Assembly (NCBI RefSeq): GCF_918698085.1
Contig: NZ_CAKKLP010000013.1
Location: 87,842 to 151,841 of the forward strand
Origin: Chryseobacterium sp. Bi04
GTDB taxonomy: Bacteria; Bacteroidota; Bacteroidia; Flavobacteriales; Weeksellaceae
Direction of reading: 5' to 3'
Length of the DNA: 64,000 nt
Shown: one piece after another, positions 1-9,300 of the stretch
How positions within the stretch are numbered: position 1 is the first letter of the stretch
Layout: every line of letters starts with the position of its first letter
Translations under genes and position numbers: made by a program
Notes under the pieces: model-generated
Seen by the model: the letters and a program-made list of their open reading frames with translations, nothing else
What the model was told of the DNA's origin: nothing
Database searches by the model: none

Positions 1-1
1 T

Positions 2-376
2 AAAGATGCATATGACCAGAAGCATTTTAATTTGCCTGTAAAGATCTACAAAGGGAATACCTTATGGAAAAGCAATGACCACTTGGTTTTTGATAAACGA
101 AACACTTGTATTTCTGAGGGTTTTAGTACAGTGGCGGTGAAAAATAATTACTTTACGATCGAGCACCAGGACTGCTCAGATTATAATGTATTGGTGAGCG
201 CATATATCACCTTTAAGGTTATCGGAAATGAAATTTTCCTCCATAAATATGGGGAAAGCTATTTCGACAAGAGCAATCATGAGAGAAGTATTCCAATGAA
301 GGTCTGGACAGAAAAGAACTTCGGAAAAATTAAATTTGAAGATGTAACTGCTGAATTTTTTCAAAAATTGAAATAG
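2..376 (+). CDS. hypothetical protein, 5' end cut by the window edge
   Basis: The reading frame is open from base 2 to the stop at 376, so this is the C-terminal 124 residues of a longer protein whose start lies outside the window. The first in-window start candidate, a TTG at 32, falls inside the open frame and is probably not the true start. The visible part is soluble, rich in aromatic and charged residues (motifs GNTLWKSN, HKYGESYFDK, MKVWTEKNFG) and ends in a basic FFQKLK tail. There is no membrane segment or lipobox in what remains. I do not recognise the family. It lies just ahead of two small lipoprotein genes on the same strand and may belong to the same group of small exported proteins. 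Real coding sequence is likely; function is unknown. Confidence 0.6.
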   Translation, partial: KDAYDQKHFNLPVKIYKGNTLWKSNDHLVFDKRNTCISEGFSTVAVKNNYFTIEHQDCSDYNVLVSAYITFKVIGNEIFLHKYGESYFDKSNHERSIPMKVWTEKNFGKIKFEDVTAEFFQKLK

Positions 377-432
377 CTTTTCTAAAATAATTAAGGTTTC
401 TAATGATAGTAAAAACATATTTTCCTTAAACG

Positions 433-1018
433 ATGTGCTCACATAAAATACTATATACAATTGGATTTTTATTACTACTTTCCTGTAAAGAAAAAAAACA
501 GGAGGTTGTTCAAATTAAAAAAACAAAATCTGATACTTCAGTAGCATATTCAATACAGGAAAATGATACTTTACAACAATCAAAAGGCCCAATAAATATA
601 AAAAGTGTTGAAGATAAAACCTCCCAAAAAAAAGAAGAAGAATACTCTCCTGCAGGTAGACTGTAAAAAAGGAGCCGGAAGCATATCTATCGATGGCAAA
701 GAGGCATCACTGACGGTTTTATACAATCAAATTTATATCGATATGAAAGAACTCAAGAGATATGATTTTGAAAAAGGTATTGCCTATACACTAAAAGAAG
801 TTCCGGAAGATATTGGAAATATTGGAAGAGGGCTCAACTGGAAAGAATATGTAAATAATGAACCTATAGCATATCTGAAGATCATTGATAAAAATACTAT
901 GCATTTTTACTGGTATGGGTTTTACAACAGAAAAACAAAGAAGAGAGAATGTAAAGAAACTAATTTCCAGCAGGAAAGCAAAACCAAAGAAATCATACTA
1001 AAGAAATGCTCTCCATAA
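433..1018 (+). pseudogene. small lipoprotein gene split by a frameshift in an A8 run
   Basis: The first part (433-666) encodes a lipoprotein signal with lipobox LLLLSC (Cys18) and a charged linker, then stops at 664-666. The second part, readable in the next frame through 1018, carries the globular domain (motifs GAGSISIDG, YWYGFYNRK, ILKKCSP) but no signal peptide. The frames overlap across a run of eight A at 626-633. Removing one A would join them into a single protein of about 195 residues. The next gene begins with a nearly matching signal (FYTAGILLLFSCKE against LYTIGFLLLLSCKE), so the two are paralogues or share a duplicated 5' end. The break could be a real mutation, phase variation in the A run, or a sequencing error; the sequence alone cannot decide. 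Function unknown, presumably anchored in the cell envelope. Confidence 0.6.
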
Positions 1019-1021
1019 ATC

Positions 1022-1528
1022 ATGAATTTAAACACAATATTTTACACAGCCGGGATTCTGTTATTATTTTCCTGCAAGGAAAACCAAAGCAATAAAAACA
1101 CTCCGGAACCCAATTCCAGTCTAAAGCGTGAGAAGATTGTCACAGGGCAGCAAATACAGAAAACAAAAGCGGAAGAAGATCCAGGTCAAGCTTCTGTACA
1201 GGAAACAGGATCTATCTGGAACGGGAAATATTCAGGTTCATTTTTAAGATTAAAAGATGAAACTGCAGATCCCAGAGCCTGGGGACAGATTCATCTACAC
1301 ATCCATGGGAAAAGTGCAACACTTTCTATCGATTCTTATGTGGAGAATGTTCAAAAAAAATTAAAATTATTCAGCGAATCAAAAGATGAACTCAGACTAA
1401 AAGACATTTCCGATGGGAAATCTCTTACCCTATCTAAAAAATTCGGTACAATCACTATGGAAGGTAACTTAATGGAATCAATAGTCGGAATCAGTGAAAA
1501 ATATGAAATTGAAAAAACGGTCAGATAA
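1022..1528 (+). CDS. hypothetical lipoprotein
   Basis: This 168-residue protein starts three bases after the stop of the preceding lipoprotein fragment. It has a short lipoprotein signal with lipobox LLLFSC (Cys18), a Lys/Glu/Asn/Gln-rich linker to about residue 65, and a small beta-rich domain beginning IWNGKYSGSF. The domain pattern (WxGxYxGxF, then GKSATLSID, then a short helix and GTITMEG) is what is seen in small periplasmic or outer-membrane-attached lipoproteins of flavobacteria, but I cannot name a family. Its N-terminus resembles that of the upstream broken gene, suggesting tandem duplication. The last bases overlap, in another frame, the remnant of an outer-membrane barrel gene, so its 3' end may have been formed by a deletion. 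Function unknown. Confidence 0.65.
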   Translation: MNLNTIFYTAGILLLFSCKENQSNKNTPEPNSSLKREKIVTGQQIQKTKAEEDPGQASVQETGSIWNGKYSGSFLRLKDETADPRAWGQIHLHIHGKSATLSIDSYVENVQKKLKLFSESKDELRLKDISDGKSLTLSKKFGTITMEGNLMESIVGISEKYEIEKTVR

Positions 1529-1652
1529 AACGTATGATGAAGTTTATAATACGGTAACCTTTAATGGCAGATATCAGCAATCCAGCTATGATGCCCAGCA
1601 TTTCAATATCTTCGGAACACAGTTTATACTGGGATATAATATAAAGTTCTAA
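1503..1652 (+). pseudogene. C-terminal remnant of an outer-membrane beta-barrel (TonB-receptor-like) gene
   Basis: A 49-codon frame ending at 1652 reads like the last strands of a flavobacterial outer-membrane barrel: alternating polar and aromatic residues (motifs NTVTFNGRY, HFNIFGTQF) and the terminal signature LGYNIKF, with the C-terminal Phe expected for BAM recognition. The rest of a barrel protein, several hundred residues, is absent. The fragment overlaps the 3' end of the preceding lipoprotein gene in another frame. The simplest explanation is a deletion or rearrangement that removed the body of the barrel gene. A start codon exists at 1503, but a 49-residue stand-alone product is unlikely to be functional. 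The family assignment is inference from the C-terminal pattern only. Confidence 0.45.
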
Positions 1653-1712
1653 TACTCATCATAAAAATCAGAAGCCCTGACCACCAAACAATTACTATAT
1701 TTTTAAAATAAT

Positions 1713-1746
1713 AAAAGTTGTCCCAGACCTATTGGAGACAACTTTT
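1713..1746 (+). terminator. intrinsic terminator
   Basis: A perfect inverted repeat, arms AAAAGTTGTC (1713-1722) and GACAACTTTT (1737-1746) with a 14-base loop, runs into a T tract. It closes the lipoprotein/barrel-remnant group just ahead of the GAF-domain gene. Confidence 0.75.
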
Positions 1747-1774
1747 TTCATAACTTTACTTTAAATTTCAGCTC

Positions 1775-4075
1775 TTGGCTAATCTTTACAAAAAAGACTC
1801 TCCCTTTCAGGTTTATATATCGTTCAAAAAATATTTGGATGTATTGGAACATATCCGCTATAATGACCGCCTGGAATACAGGGTCAACTATGCTGAATCC
1901 CTGATTGACAGAACAAAAAAATTTACAGAGCTTAAAGAAGGCTTTCAGGATATCACCTTGCTGGAAAAACATGAAGACCTCATCAGGTTACTTCTTGCCG
2001 ACCTTTTCCCTACCGGCCTTACCCATAATGAAATAAAGGCAGCAAGTATTCCCCTTTCCAACATTACTTTTAATTATACCGAAAGGTTTAAAAACATCCT
2101 TAAGGACGCCGGTAAAGATTTTGAAATAGAACTCAGAAATATTAATGACGATGAGTTTTATGTATTCTGCTGCTGTCTGATTCTTCAGAGCTACTTTAAG
2201 AAAGATATCAAAAGTACAATCCCTTTTTATTATGATATCCCGAATCAGCAGGGAATCATGAAACATTATAAAATAACAGTAAACTCAGACTTTACTGAAA
2301 TTTATCCTACAGAAGATGCAAAAATACCATCGGATGATATTCTGGATGTGTTGTTGGAAAATCTTGATGACTTTAAATTGTGGAAAAAATATTTTCCTTC
2401 GCAATCCTGGATATTAAAGGGGTTTACAATTATTTCATTGGTAGACTGTACTTCCGAAGTCGCACTATCTGATCTGAAATCAAGCATGATAGAGATTGAT
2501 CCTGAAGATTTAAATCCGGATGAAAACCTGACTGAAATTTTCAAATCCTATTTTGATGTATCAGAGCTTAATTTTGGATTGATGACCTTCAATAAGAAAG
2601 AACAGAAGCTTGATAAACTTCCTATTTACGAAAGTCTTCTAACCAATCATATCCTTGATTTCTGGATCAATACATTTGACGAAGAAACCCGTAAAAATAC
2701 TTTCAACAACTTAAACCACAACTCAAAACCCATTGTCGTTTCCAATGTCGATAATCTGGATGAAAATGTCAGACAGCTTCCTTCTTTCAGCATATTAAAA
2801 GACAATAACGTCAACAGCTTTATGGTGATTCCCATCATGAAAGATAATGAGCTTCTTGCTATCATGGAATTTACGTCTCCCCTGGCTGGAAGTTTTAACG
2901 GCTTAAAACTCAAAAAAATGGAGTTTTTTTCCGATATGATCCTTTTTTCTTTAAGCAGATTCTACTTTGAGAAAAATTACCAGATAGAAGCTATTATCCA
3001 GCGCGAGTATACATCTATTCATGACAGTGTGGTATGGAAGTTCAGGAATGAAGCTGAAAAATATTTTACGGCATCGCTTGGAAAAAAAATATATACTCTA
3101 AAGGAGATATCATTTAAAAATCTAACCCCTTTATTTGGAGTCTCAGACATCCGTTCTTCTTCGGAAAAACGTTTTAACCTCATGCTTCAGGACCTCAACC
3201 AGCAGATTGAATGGTTAATCGATATTTTAACAATAACCAATTCTGATTCGGAAAAGTTTATGCTCGCATTAGATGTTTTTGAAAATGAACTGAATAATGA
3301 GATCAAGGCTGATACTGAACAGCGTCTTCAAAGATTATTGAGAGAAGAAATTCATCCGTTCCTACAGGGAAAACTGGAGGTAAGATCATCCAGAGAATTA
3401 AAAACTAAAATTAAAGAGTACTTTTTGCAGGTGCGGGTTCAAACTGACCTGTTTTATAACCACAGAAAAAAACTGGATGATTCTATAACGCTTGTCAACA
3501 GGAAATTGGCAGATATGCTGGATGAAAGCCAGGTGAAAGCTCAACAGATCTTTCCACATTATTATGAAAGGTTTAAGTCTGATGGAGTGGAACACAACCT
3601 GTACATTGGTACCACTATAGCTCCGGAGCTTCATTACACTTCAAAAGTAGTCCATAAGCTAAGATACTCGCAGCTGAAAACCATCTGCAAAATGGAAATG
3701 GAGTTTCAGTCTTTTAAACAGCAGCTTCCGATTCAGCTGGATATAGCTTCACTGATCTTTGTATACAATGAAAAAATAGACATCCGATTCAGAATGGATG
3801 AAAAGCGCTTTGATGTAGATGGGGCTTATAATTCCTATTATGAAATCATAAAAAAGCGTCTTGACAAAGCTCATGTAAAAGACTCTTCGGAAAGAATTAC
3901 CGCTCCCGGAAAGATTACCATAGTCTATTTCGGAATGGAAAACCAGAAAGAATATCTCGAATATATCTCAAAACTTCAGAACAAAGGAATTTTACAACCT
4001 AACGTAGAATTTCTGAAAGTTGAAGACCTTCAGGGGATCACTGGGTTGCTGGCGCTGAGAGTGACGTTGATATAA
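1775..4075 (+). CDS. GAF domain-containing protein
   Basis: This 766-residue cytoplasmic protein has a GAF-like sensory domain around residues 250-410, recognised from the pattern of helices and the strands FMVIPIMKDN and LLAIMEF. It is flanked by long helical regions, with a charged coiled-coil-like stretch around residues 480-620. No membrane segment, kinase, cyclase or DNA-binding motif is visible, so the output is unknown. The start is taken as the TTG at 1775, the only initiation codon after the in-frame stop at 1751; the N-terminus MANLYKKDSPFQVYISFKK is typical of this family in Chryseobacterium as I recall it. It stands alone between the terminator at 1713-1746 and the convergent bestrophin gene. 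A GAF protein of this size usually binds a small molecule or transmits a redox or nucleotide signal, but nothing in the sequence names the ligand. Confidence 0.8.
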   Translation: MANLYKKDSPFQVYISFKKYLDVLEHIRYNDRLEYRVNYAESLIDRTKKFTELKEGFQDITLLEKHEDLIRLLLADLFPTGLTHNEIKAASIPLSNITFNYTERFKNILKDAGKDFEIELRNINDDEFYVFCCCLILQSYFKKDIKSTIPFYYDIPNQQGIMKHYKITVNSDFTEIYPTEDAKIPSDDILDVLLENLDDFKLWKKYFPSQSWILKGFTIISLVDCTSEVALSDLKSSMIEIDPEDLNPDENLTEIFKSYFDVSELNFGLMTFNKKEQKLDKLPIYESLLTNHILDFWINTFDEETRKNTFNNLNHNSKPIVVSNVDNLDENVRQLPSFSILKDNNVNSFMVIPIMKDNELLAIMEFTSPLAGSFNGLKLKKMEFFSDMILFSLSRFYFEKNYQIEAIIQREYTSIHDSVVWKFRNEAEKYFTASLGKKIYTLKEISFKNLTPLFGVSDIRSSSEKRFNLMLQDLNQQIEWLIDILTITNSDSEKFMLALDVFENELNNEIKADTEQRLQRLLREEIHPFLQGKLEVRSSRELKTKIKEYFLQVRVQTDLFYNHRKKLDDSITLVNRKLADMLDESQVKAQQIFPHYYERFKSDGVEHNLYIGTTIAPELHYTSKVVHKLRYSQLKTICKMEMEFQSFKQQLPIQLDIASLIFVYNEKIDIRFRMDEKRFDVDGAYNSYYEIIKKRLDKAHVKDSSERITAPGKITIVYFGMENQKEYLEYISKLQNKGILQPNVEFLKVEDLQGITGLLALRVTLI

Positions 4076-4253
4076 ATTGTGGACTCAATAATTTTATGAT
4101 TTTTTCATTTTTACTTAATAACTACTGCCTTATTATGGGTAGATAAGCATTTTTTTTCATAGTGAGAAGGTATATCTTCCGACTTACATCTTGATGTGCT
4201 TTCAGGTAACTAATAAACTTTTATTCTTAAAACCAATCATCAGCCAGATTATC

Positions 4254-5177
4254 CTAATCTATAAAATAAGTATCCGGCTTCTTCAGCTCACCCTGCGGTA
4301 TTTCAGCCTGCTCAAAAATAGAAAACTCAATAGTACGGCAGATGCTGTTCAGGGCCAGATCATTTTCTTCTTCCCCAAAAGGTTCCCCAATTTCCTGGAT
4401 TATAGCATCCAATGCAATAAAGGTATAACTGATCAGCAGGACAATTAAAGGCATCATCCATCCCAGGGAATCAACTAACCCAAAAGGAAGCCAAAAACAG
4501 TATAGGTATACCGTACGGTGCAGCAAAACACTGTAGGCAAATGGTAACGGTGTATTATAAATTCGCTCACAGCCTCCGGAAATATTAGAAAACTGATTCA
4601 GCTGATGGTCCATAGAAGTCAGTACAATGGTATCAATATTTCCTTTTTTCTGCTGTTCATTCAGCCAGTCGGCAATAAAACCCAGGATTATACTTGGAAT
4701 AAATTTTTTATCCTTCAGCTGCTCCACCTGCTCCTGAGAAAGTAACCGCGAAAGGTGTTCAGTTCCGGATTTATCTCTGAGCTGATGGTTCAAAGACCAG
4801 CAGAATGCAGAGATCATTTTGATGATTTTCTGTTTTTCTTCTTTAGATTCAGGAGAAGAATCATTTACCAATGAAAAAATTTGCCTTGTTAGCGATCTTG
4901 TTTCAATAACAAGCAGTCCCCAAAGCTTGCGGCCTTCCCAAAAACGATCATAGCTTGCGGAATTGCAAAAACCCATGAAAATGGCTAATGCCAATCCTAT
5001 TAATGTAAAAATCGTAGGATTAAGATGTACTTTATAATCAAATATTTTTCCTTTAAAATAATAAATAGCCAATGAAAACAGCGTAATAATGATTAGCTGA
5101 ACTACAATTTTCTTTAACACAGAACCTCTCCATATAAATAGCATTTTCAGCCAGTTTGTGCGCTGCCTAACAATCAT
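4254..5177 (-). CDS. bestrophin-like (UPF0187/YneE family) anion channel
   Basis: The 307-residue product matches bacterial bestrophin homologues: a basic N-terminus (TNWLKMLFIWRGSVLKK), a first hydrophobic pair near residues 22-42 and 54-70, then the family signature NSASYDRFWEGRKLWG around residues 72-87, which includes the pore-neck region. Two further hydrophobic segments lie around residues 207-222 and 235-255, followed by the conserved QEIGEPFGEEENDL acidic region corresponding to the cytosolic part of the channel. Bacterial homologues form pentameric ion channels in the inner membrane; those tested conduct cations or anions depending on pore residues, so ion choice is not predicted here. 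The gene starts 16 bases after the stop of the HD-PycTM gene on the same strand and is very probably co-transcribed with it. No terminator is obvious after its stop. Confidence 0.88.
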   Translation of the reverse strand: MIVRQRTNWLKMLFIWRGSVLKKIVVQLIIITLFSLAIYYFKGKIFDYKVHLNPTIFTLIGLALAIFMGFCNSASYDRFWEGRKLWGLLVIETRSLTRQIFSLVNDSSPESKEEKQKIIKMISAFCWSLNHQLRDKSGTEHLSRLLSQEQVEQLKDKKFIPSIILGFIADWLNEQQKKGNIDTIVLTSMDHQLNQFSNISGGCERIYNTPLPFAYSVLLHRTVYLYCFWLPFGLVDSLGWMMPLIVLLISYTFIALDAIIQEIGEPFGEEENDLALNSICRTIEFSIFEQAEIPQGELKKPDTYFID

Positions 5178-5193
5178 TGTATCTGTTTTTTAA

Positions 5194-6369
5194 TTAAAGA
5201 CTAAGAAATGCAAATCCAAAAGAAAGTACTGAAATAATAATTCCAGCCATAAAAATCTTATATGTTATGGATAGAAGCTTATATTTTCTGTCCAGGACTT
5301 TTCCCAGGTAATACAAATCCTTTACCATAGAGTCGTAAATATAATCCCTGTCCTTAATAAGGTCTTTCATTGCATTATGATAATCATCAAACAGCATCTG
5401 CTGAAAGTTCCCGAAAAACAACAGGTTTACTTTTCTGTTAGCAATATCCTGAGGAGTAAAAGTCGTTTTGGTTACATTGGGTTTTGTAGACAGGATGGCA
5501 AATATAATTGTCAGCACACTTGAAAGCAGTAATATAAAGCTAGGAAGAATCAAATGTGAATTTTTAGGGGTATCCAGCTTCGGAATTAATACAGACAGGC
5601 ATACTGAAATAATAATAGCATTTACAGATAACAGAATGTTCGCTTTACTGTCTGCAATATCACTCAGTCTTGTATGATTATTAAGCGTCACTCGAAATAA
5701 AGTATCGACACTTCTGTCAGATTTTTCTTTTTCTTTTTTCCCTTCAGAGTTATCTTTTTTTTCTTCCTTCTTCTCAGCTTCTTTCTCCAGCTTTTTTTCA
5801 ATCTTTTTGATATTCTTATTCTTTAAAGGTTCCCAGTTTTCTTTGGCATAATCTGTATAAAAAGTATGCCTGTTTTTCAGCATATCCAGATTTCCGGCAT
5901 TCCATTCGTCGTTAGAAAAACATTTTACATTGGTAAGCTCCCATTCTTTTCTCAAGGCATCAGAAATATCATTATAATCATGACCTGCAAAATGGCTGAA
6001 ATCAGCATCTTTCACTATTTTCTCAAGTAAATTCTGAGGCTCATAAGTAATTTTTGTGGCCATGATCAGTTTTTCAACATCTCCGATATAGTCTTCAGGG
6101 TAATTTTCCTGATGCAGAAAATCCTTCATAATTTCCACACCCCTCTCTTCATGATTCATCGCACATTCTATGTAGCCGGTATCATGGAACCAAAGTGCCA
6201 CAAGTACCTTCTCCTGATCCGCTTCGGAAACAGGAGTATTTTTCATGATTTCTTCTGCCTTGTTTACTGTATAGGCAGTATGAATAAAATTATGATAAAA
6301 ATATACCGAAGATAACTTATCTTTGAATAAGATTTCAACATAATTTTTAGCTTTGTGTAGAATGCTCAT
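5194..6369 (-). CDS. HD-domain protein fused to a PycTM (DUF5706) membrane module
   Basis: The 391-residue protein has an N-terminal HD phosphohydrolase-like domain (residues about 1-175) with the metal-site residues visible: His26/His30 in YHNFIH, His62-Asp63 in WFHDTGY and Asp121 in VKDADFSHF. A strongly charged Lys/Glu linker (about 183-218) follows. The C-terminus (about 222-391) is the Pycsar-effector transmembrane module known as PycTM or DUF5706: signature RLSDIADSKANILLSVNA, hydrophobic segments near 246-263, 273-293 and 370-391. PycTM proteins are effectors of the Pycsar anti-phage systems, where a cyclase makes cCMP or cUMP; HD domains often hydrolyse nucleotides or phosphodiesters. 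No PycC-type cyclase is visible nearby. It is the first gene of a probable operon with the bestrophin-like channel and lies 26 bp from the divergent phosphoesterase gene. Domain calls are firm; a defence or signalling role is inference. Confidence 0.85.
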   Translation of the reverse strand: MSILHKAKNYVEILFKDKLSSVYFYHNFIHTAYTVNKAEEIMKNTPVSEADQEKVLVALWFHDTGYIECAMNHEERGVEIMKDFLHQENYPEDYIGDVEKLIMATKITYEPQNLLEKIVKDADFSHFAGHDYNDISDALRKEWELTNVKCFSNDEWNAGNLDMLKNRHTFYTDYAKENWEPLKNKNIKKIEKKLEKEAEKKEEKKDNSEGKKEKEKSDRSVDTLFRVTLNNHTRLSDIADSKANILLSVNAIIISVCLSVLIPKLDTPKNSHLILPSFILLLSSVLTIIFAILSTKPNVTKTTFTPQDIANRKVNLLFFGNFQQMLFDDYHNAMKDLIKDRDYIYDSMVKDLYYLGKVLDRKYKLLSITYKIFMAGIIISVLSFGFAFLSL

Positions 6370-6395
6370 TCCTGAATTTTTGTTATTGTAAATTT

Positions 6396-9300
6396 ATGAA
6401 TTTATCCTTTAAAACTCATCTAAAAAATACTTCTATTGTTCTAAGGACAGTATTATCCGCAGGAGCCCTTTACTCTTGTGCAACCTATAACGTACAAAAA
6501 GGCAAAAACTTATTTGAAGTAAAAGATTCTGATATAAAATCTGAAGCTGATTTTAAGCTTTTCCTGATCGGTGACGCCGGAAATGCAGATGAAGTTCAGG
6601 CACAGAAAACCCTGAATTTACTGAAAGGCAAGCTTGATTCTGCAGACAGCAAGTCTATGCTGATCTTTTTGGGTGATAATATTTACCCTAACGGAATGCC
6701 TAAAGAAACGGATAAAGACTATAATCTTGCCAAACAAAAACTCGAAAATCAGCTTTCTATCACCAAAAACTTCAAAGGAAAGACACTGGTGATCCCCGGA
6801 AACCACGACTGGTACAGCGGTGTGGACGGATTAAAAGCCCAGGAAACCCTGGTAAAGAATTATTTCAATGATAAAAAGCCCTTTTTACCTAAAAGCGGCT
6901 GCCCTATTGATGATATCAACATATCTCAGGATATTAAATTAATTGCCATTGATACGGAATGGGTGATCGCCAACTGGGATAATTACCCGGGAATCAATAA
7001 AAACTGTAATATAAAAACCCGTGAAGATTTTTTCACAGAGTTTAAAGACCTGGTCATCAAAAATCAAGGCAAAAGAATTATTGTGGCCCTGCATCACCCT
7101 ATTATCAGCAGCGGAACTCATGCAGGATTTAACTCTGCAAAATCTCACCTTTATCCTCTTAAAAGTAAAATTCCTGTTCCTGTTGTGGCCAGTGTTATCA
7201 ACATATTGAGGAGCTCGTCAGGGGCAAATCCTCAGGATATCAACAATCAGCATTATGCTGATCTTGCCAACCGGTTAAAAAGTATTGTTCAGGATAAAGA
7301 AAATATCATCTTTGTTTCAGGACATGATCATAATCTTCAATATCATGAAGATGGAAATATAAGACAGATCATCAGTGGTGCAGGTTCCAAAACTGATCCG
7401 TCTACGATTGTCGAAAAAACAGATTTCTCTTACGGCGGAAATGGTTTTGCTGTTTTAAATATCAGAAATGACCAGAGTACCGATGTTGAATTCTTTTCAA
7501 CAAAAGATACCCAGCTTCAGAGGCTGGCCCAGATCTCTGTCATTTCAAAACCGGACGTATTTGTGAATAACTTTCCAAATTCTTTTCCGCCAGCCATATC
7601 TTCTACTATCTATCCGCTACAGCTTACCCAAAAAAGAAAATTTTACAGATGGCTTTGGGGAGATCACTACAGAAGATATTACGGAATCCCTGTTGAAGCT
7701 CCTACAGCCAACCTTTCGGAGCTTAATGGCGGCTTTATCCCTTTCAGAGAAGGAGGAGGAAACCAATCCAACAGCTTAAGATTAAAATCTTCAGACGGAC
7801 AGGAATTTGTAATGCGCGGCATAAAAAAAAGTGCCATTCGTTTTCTCAACAATATGGCTTTTACCAAAAGTACATTTGGAGAAGAACTTACCGATACCTT
7901 TCCTGAAAAGTTCTTACTGGACTTTTATACCACGAATCATCCTTTCACTCCTTTTTCCGTTGGAAATATGGCCGATAAACTGGGAATTTTCCACAGCAAT
8001 CCAAAATTATATTATATTCCTAAGCAACAGGCTTTAGGCAGGTACAATCAAAACTACGGTGATGAAATGTATATGATTGAAGAGCGTTTTTCTTCAGACC
8101 CCAAAACCTTAGCTTCACTGGATAATGCAAAAGATATTCTTTCTACTGATGACGTACTGAAAAACCTCATCAAAAACTATAAATATTCTGTTGATAAGGA
8201 ATCCTATATGAGGGCCCGGATTTTTGATATGCTGATCGGAGATTGGGACCGCCATTCGGATCAATGGAAATGGGCTGAATATGAGAAAGGAGATCAAGTG
8301 GTTTACAAACCAATTCCCAAAGACCGGGATCAGGCTTTCAGTAAATATGACGGAGCTGCATTCAAACTTATTATGAATGTCCCGGCGATCCGTCATATGA
8401 AAACATTCACAGAAGATATCAGCAGTGTAAAATGGCTGAGTATGGAACCTTACCCAATGGATTTGGTCTTTTTAAAAGGATCTACTCAGGAAGAATGGGT
8501 AGCACAGGCAAAATACATCCAGGAACACCTTACCGATTCCGATATTGATGAAGCATTCAAAAATCTTCCCAAAGAAGTACAGGATGAAACCATTGCCGAT
8601 ATTCAGAAAAAACTGAAAATACGAAAAACCAAGTTACAGGATTATGCCTTCGACTATTATGATGTGCTTCAGAAAAAAGTTCCATTGGCAGGAACTATAA
8701 ATCCTGATAAATTCGTCATTACAAAAAATGGAAAGTCTGTACTTGTACAACAATATGAACTCGGTAAAAACAAAGATAAAAATGAACTGGTTTTTGAAAA
8801 AAAATATGATGATTCAAAAACAAAAGAACTCTGGATCTATGGGCTCGAAGATGATGATATCTATGAAGTAACAGGAACCGGAAATCCAAAGATGAATATC
8901 AGACTGATTGGTGGATATAATCACGATGTATATAATGTTGCAGACGGAAGAAAAGTGAAAATTTATGATTTTAAATCACAGAGGAACACTTATAACAATG
9001 CCGGCAATGCCACAAAGAATATTTCTGATGATTATGACCTCAACAGCTACAATTATAAGCACCCGAAATACAATTCATTTGCAGGATACCCCAACTTTGA
9101 TTACAACCCTGATGATGGAGTAATTGTTGGTGTTTTAGCAAATTATACCGTGAATAACTTTATTCGCGACCCTTATACTCAAAAACACAGTTTAAAAGCC
9201 AATTTCTATACTGCTACAGCGGGGTTCAGTCTTACTTATAAAGGGATTTTCAAACAGGCAATTAAAGGATGGGATTTCAATGTGGATGCTGCCTATACCA

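Noticed and set aside
4076..4253. Terminator between the GAF and bestrophin genes
   Set aside because: Only a 4-bp GAAG/CTTC hairpin is present, without a T tract in the right place.
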